64,000 nt of DNA from Stramonita haemastoma (lineage: Eukaryota; Mollusca; Gastropoda; Neogastropoda; Muricidae), in contig CM060318.1 in assembly GCA_030674155.1 (NCBI GenBank), positions 71,484,552-71,548,551 of the forward strand, read 5' to 3'. This document shows positions 31,701-64,000 of this stretch, in pieces (positions within the stretch are counted from its first letter, which is position 1; each line of letters starts with the position of its first letter). The notes beneath the pieces are model-generated. The model was not told where the DNA came from and did not search any database. It saw only the letters and a program-made list of their open reading frames with translations. A program made the position numbers and the translations under genes.

Positions 31701-34294
31701 ACCAACCCAGGGTGGCAACCGCTACAACGTCCCTCCAACCACCTTCTTCCATGAACCTTCAACCCTGAGGGCTTTGACACAAACTCACAACAGGCACAGA
31801 AGTGTATGGGGAAACTGAAAAAGAGGTCACCATGAGACTTCAGCAACCAGTGCCATCCAATCAGAGACAAGTGCTTTGCTTTGAAACTTCTTGACCGGGC
31901 TGAACTCTACACTTTGTATCATAATATATCCTGATGTCAAATGGCCTGAGATTTTTTATTTGTATACCTTTTTATGTCACAACAGATTTTTCTGAAAAAG
32001 ATACAGACGCCAACAGTGTTTGTCAGGTAATTTGAGCAACACTCAAAATTGCATCATTGATCTTTTCCTACTCATCAAAATATTCAAATCTTTTTCTGTG
32101 CATTTCTAGATTAGATTTCCTTGTTTACAACCTTAAAAATATATTTATAAGTTTCCATTCCCTAACCATTACTAGCACTTTTGTATACTTTTGTTGGGGG
32201 TCACAGAGTCCTGGTTGGGTCATAAGATAAAATGAATCCTTCAACCATCCAAAATAACCATTCAATGATTTTCTTGATGTAGATGACACTGCTGTGATTG
32301 ACCCAACCTGATGATATTTACTGACGACAATAGCATCTAACCTAAATATTCGCAGTCTAATACACAGAATGACCTCATCTTAAACCATTTAGTACTGCCA
32401 ATTCTTGCCCTTATTAGTATAAAAAAAAAAGGAAACAGAAAATGATAGATTTATTTGTAAATATAAACAACAGACTTGGCAGATAAATAAGGAGATAAAA
32501 ACCAACGAACAGATATTTACAACAAAAAAAAAGCCATGATCAAAAATGTCTGACAGAGGTTTACATAAATAAGAAAGTAAATAAATAGCAACCATAAATT
32601 GAGATAATACTGCAAAAAAAAGAAAAGAAAAAAGAAAGCAATGAACAGTGGAAATATTAGTATTTACTTTGTCTCCAAACCTGTAGGATCTCAGGTCTTT
32701 AACTACTACTAATTTTTCTTCCTAGAAAACATGGACTGCTCAACAGCTCTTTCCCCTGACAAGTAAAATAGTTTTGTGTCACATTCTTAAGTAGTTTTCA
32801 ATATTGTTCTTTTTAACTATAAAGAAAAATTATTGACTGCCAGGTCCATTCTAGGGTCACATCCCTTCACATGGTCCCATCAGCAAACTTCACAAATGAC
32901 AACAAAATCATCAATTGCAGCCTTACTCCATCCTCAAGGAAGTGAATGAAAATTAGAGACAGGAAAAAAGATACTGGAGGCAAAAATAAAAATGAACCTT
33001 GATTTATAAAAAAAAAGAAAAGAAAAAAAAAAGGGGAGAGAGCATATCGGGCAAAAAACCCCAAACCCAAACCAACCCAAACCAAAAATGCCAACTACCT
33101 ACCAGCTGCAACCCTGATTGCTGCGATCTTTCTATAACATTTTTTTTTTCACAGTGTGCAGTGCCTAAGTGTGGATTCATACAATATTGAACAGTCAGGT
33201 TTATATCATCAAGCCAAATGAAGAAATAAATACACAGGTGTTACTGGAGATGTAGAGCATAGATGGGTTGCTAAAACCACTACATACACAAGTCATTTAT
33301 TTCCAACATACGTGATAATGAGCTTGGCATCAACCTGAAAGCTGTAGAACATGCTGACATCTGGTTGGTGAGAATCCATATTTTATATTAAAAAAAAATA
33401 TTCCACACTAAGAACATGCTGTTTTAAAGCTTAATCACAAATGTTCTTCACAGCTGAATTTCACTGTATGTATTTATCTGAAAATGTTTTATTAAAAAAA
33501 GAAAATCTGTGGAAAGGCAAAAGAAAAGCTTGGTTCCTGCAACTACCTACATTTGCTTTGGAATCCACAAACAGAATCAGAGTAATATCCTGTGGTAAAA
33601 ATTCAACATCATGACTCAGAGATAAACACACACATATTAAACTCTCTTTGAACAGAACAAACAATCCAGAGACTGAGCACTGATAAGGCTGCTTCTATCA
33701 AGCCCTTACTTATGGCCGATAAAAGTCTATAATACTGGGGAGGTGGTGGGCCAAAATTCCTAGCATTTCCAAACATTTAAATAACAAAAACACAAGTGAA
33801 AGACAAGGACACACACACAAACACCCACAGACCTCCCAGCAGTGAACGAACAAAGTCGCATCATTCCTTCCTTCCTTTCACCTTTCAGCGAATTCTCAGG
33901 TAACATCTCTTGAGACAGACCCAACACGAACTTGCTGCCGGCTGACACTGGTATTGACCAGTCTAGTGGAATATGTAGGACAAACTGCTGTGGGCGCAAG
34001 GACCCCCCCCCCAACAGTAAAGTAGTCAATGACCCTGTTCACAACCTTTCGGTAGTTTTGCACACTTGATGAGCTTCACTTCTCTTCCACACACACCTCA
34101 GGGTGCTGTCTTCATCTGTAATGCAACGTGACACAGTAGTAAAATGGTGAGAGACTGCACTCCTCCCTGACGGCTAGCGGAGCCATCAGCACAAGTCTTG
34201 TGGTGTACAGCCGAGGCTCCCAGGCCTTCACATGCAGCACACAGTGGCCTGTCCACACACCAAACACAGCAAGCAAAAACACGCTGAAGAATTC

Positions 34295-63471
<29,177 letters not shown>

Positions 63472-64000
63472 CTGCAAAATCATTAATTTGTTTAAAAAAA
63501 CAAAACAAACCAAAAAAACCCCACCAACCATGACATGACTGAATACCCCTGCCCCCTCCCCATTTTAAATATGTTCAGCATTATTACTTTACATCACTGT
63601 CATTAGTAATAGACACATATCACAAGCTTTTTTTTCACTCAGACAACTAGAGTGAGTACACTGGTAAGTCATTTTGAAGTCACAAGTTGGAATTTATAAA
63701 CATGCCTGAATCATCCAAAAATAAACAAATAAAAAATAAAAAACTGCTCCAGTCAGCCAACGAAACTGAAGAAAAAACGGACTTTTCGTCCACGCAACGG
63801 GATTTCCCAACCATCTATGGGTAGAGGGAATCCCACACAAGCTTAAAATATCAATTGTTTTGGAATGGACCTTAAAACGAAGTTAGGAAAATTCGGAAAA
63901 TCGGTGCACGTCATATGACGTGGTAAGGCACTGGGAGTGCGCTATCAGTAGCACGTCATATGACGTGCTAAGGCAGTCAACGGGTTAAAGGCACATACAC
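63472..64000. other. USP7 intron, partial
   Basis: No exon recognised. The far end contains the terminal portion of a TTAA-bounded repeat. Confidence 0.6.
63895..63984. mobile_element. Right end of a possible TTAA (piggyBac-like) element
   Basis: Terminus GCAGTCAACGGG abuts TTAA at 63985-63988. Just inside are two copies, 45 bp apart, of the perfect palindrome CACGTCATATGACGTG (63907-63922, 63952-63967), each followed by G(G/C)TAAGGCA. No matching left end was found in the window. Confidence 0.5.

Larger units (their letters stand above)
26899..34294 (-). other. Putative USP7 3' UTR
   Basis: Follows the USP7 stop codon on the minus strand. No recognisable exon is present. The minus strand is U-rich throughout, as in the USP7 introns. 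Several minus-strand AATAAA signals exist (for example 33296-33301, and 26899-26904 as the most distal), so the UTR could be 1 kb or about 7 kb long. Apart from the TTAA element at 27653-28770 I see nothing distinctive. Confidence 0.5.

Overview
The window is animal nuclear DNA. It holds two spliceosomal-intron genes arranged tail to tail, separated by about 1.5 kb and heavily invaded by microsatellites, minisatellites, tRNA-derived SINEs and DNA transposons. Both gene products resemble their bilaterian orthologues throughout. Intron style, abundant (CT)n/(AC)n tracts and the SINE types suggest a mollusc, probably a gastropod; that placement is inference, and no species is claimed.

Plus strand, 457 to about 25,340: the C-terminal three quarters of a lethal(2) giant larvae (LLGL) orthologue in 15 exons. 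It includes the aPKC-phosphorylated basic motif and ends at a TAA at 20324-20326, followed by a long 3' UTR. The upstream exons lie outside the window. Intron 5 is about 6 kb. It starts with a minisatellite grown from the exon 5 splice donor, and that array is split by a 4.5 kb hAT-like transposon with an almost intact two-exon transposase. Intron 7 ends in a second minisatellite that repeats the exon 8 splice acceptor. The two arrays bracket exons 6 and 7, a 216-nt in-frame cassette that carries the aPKC motif.

Intergenic, about 25,350 to 26,900: a tRNA-derived SINE and little else.

Minus strand, 63,471 down to 34,295: a USP7 (HAUSP) deubiquitinase orthologue in 31 recognisable exons, with a T-rich putative 3' UTR running down to about 26,900. 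MATH domain, catalytic Cys/His/Asp, UBL repeats and the C-terminal activating tail are all present. The first coding exon(s) lie beyond the window. One internal exon, equivalent to roughly human residues 359-387, could not be found although the reading frame requires it. The 3' UTR contains a TTAA-flanked piggyBac-like MITE. The introns contain two non-autonomous hAT-like elements, each flanked by 6-bp duplications, and several SINE copies.

Three places show a one-base discrepancy: LLGL exon 4, the transposase T-run, and the USP7 exon 17/18 junction. Together with one partly duplicated exon and one missing exon, they suggest some residual assembly or homopolymer error, or recent decay. This matters when reading the genes as functional. 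LLGL acts in cortical polarity and USP7 in ubiquitin removal; nothing here indicates that they work together.
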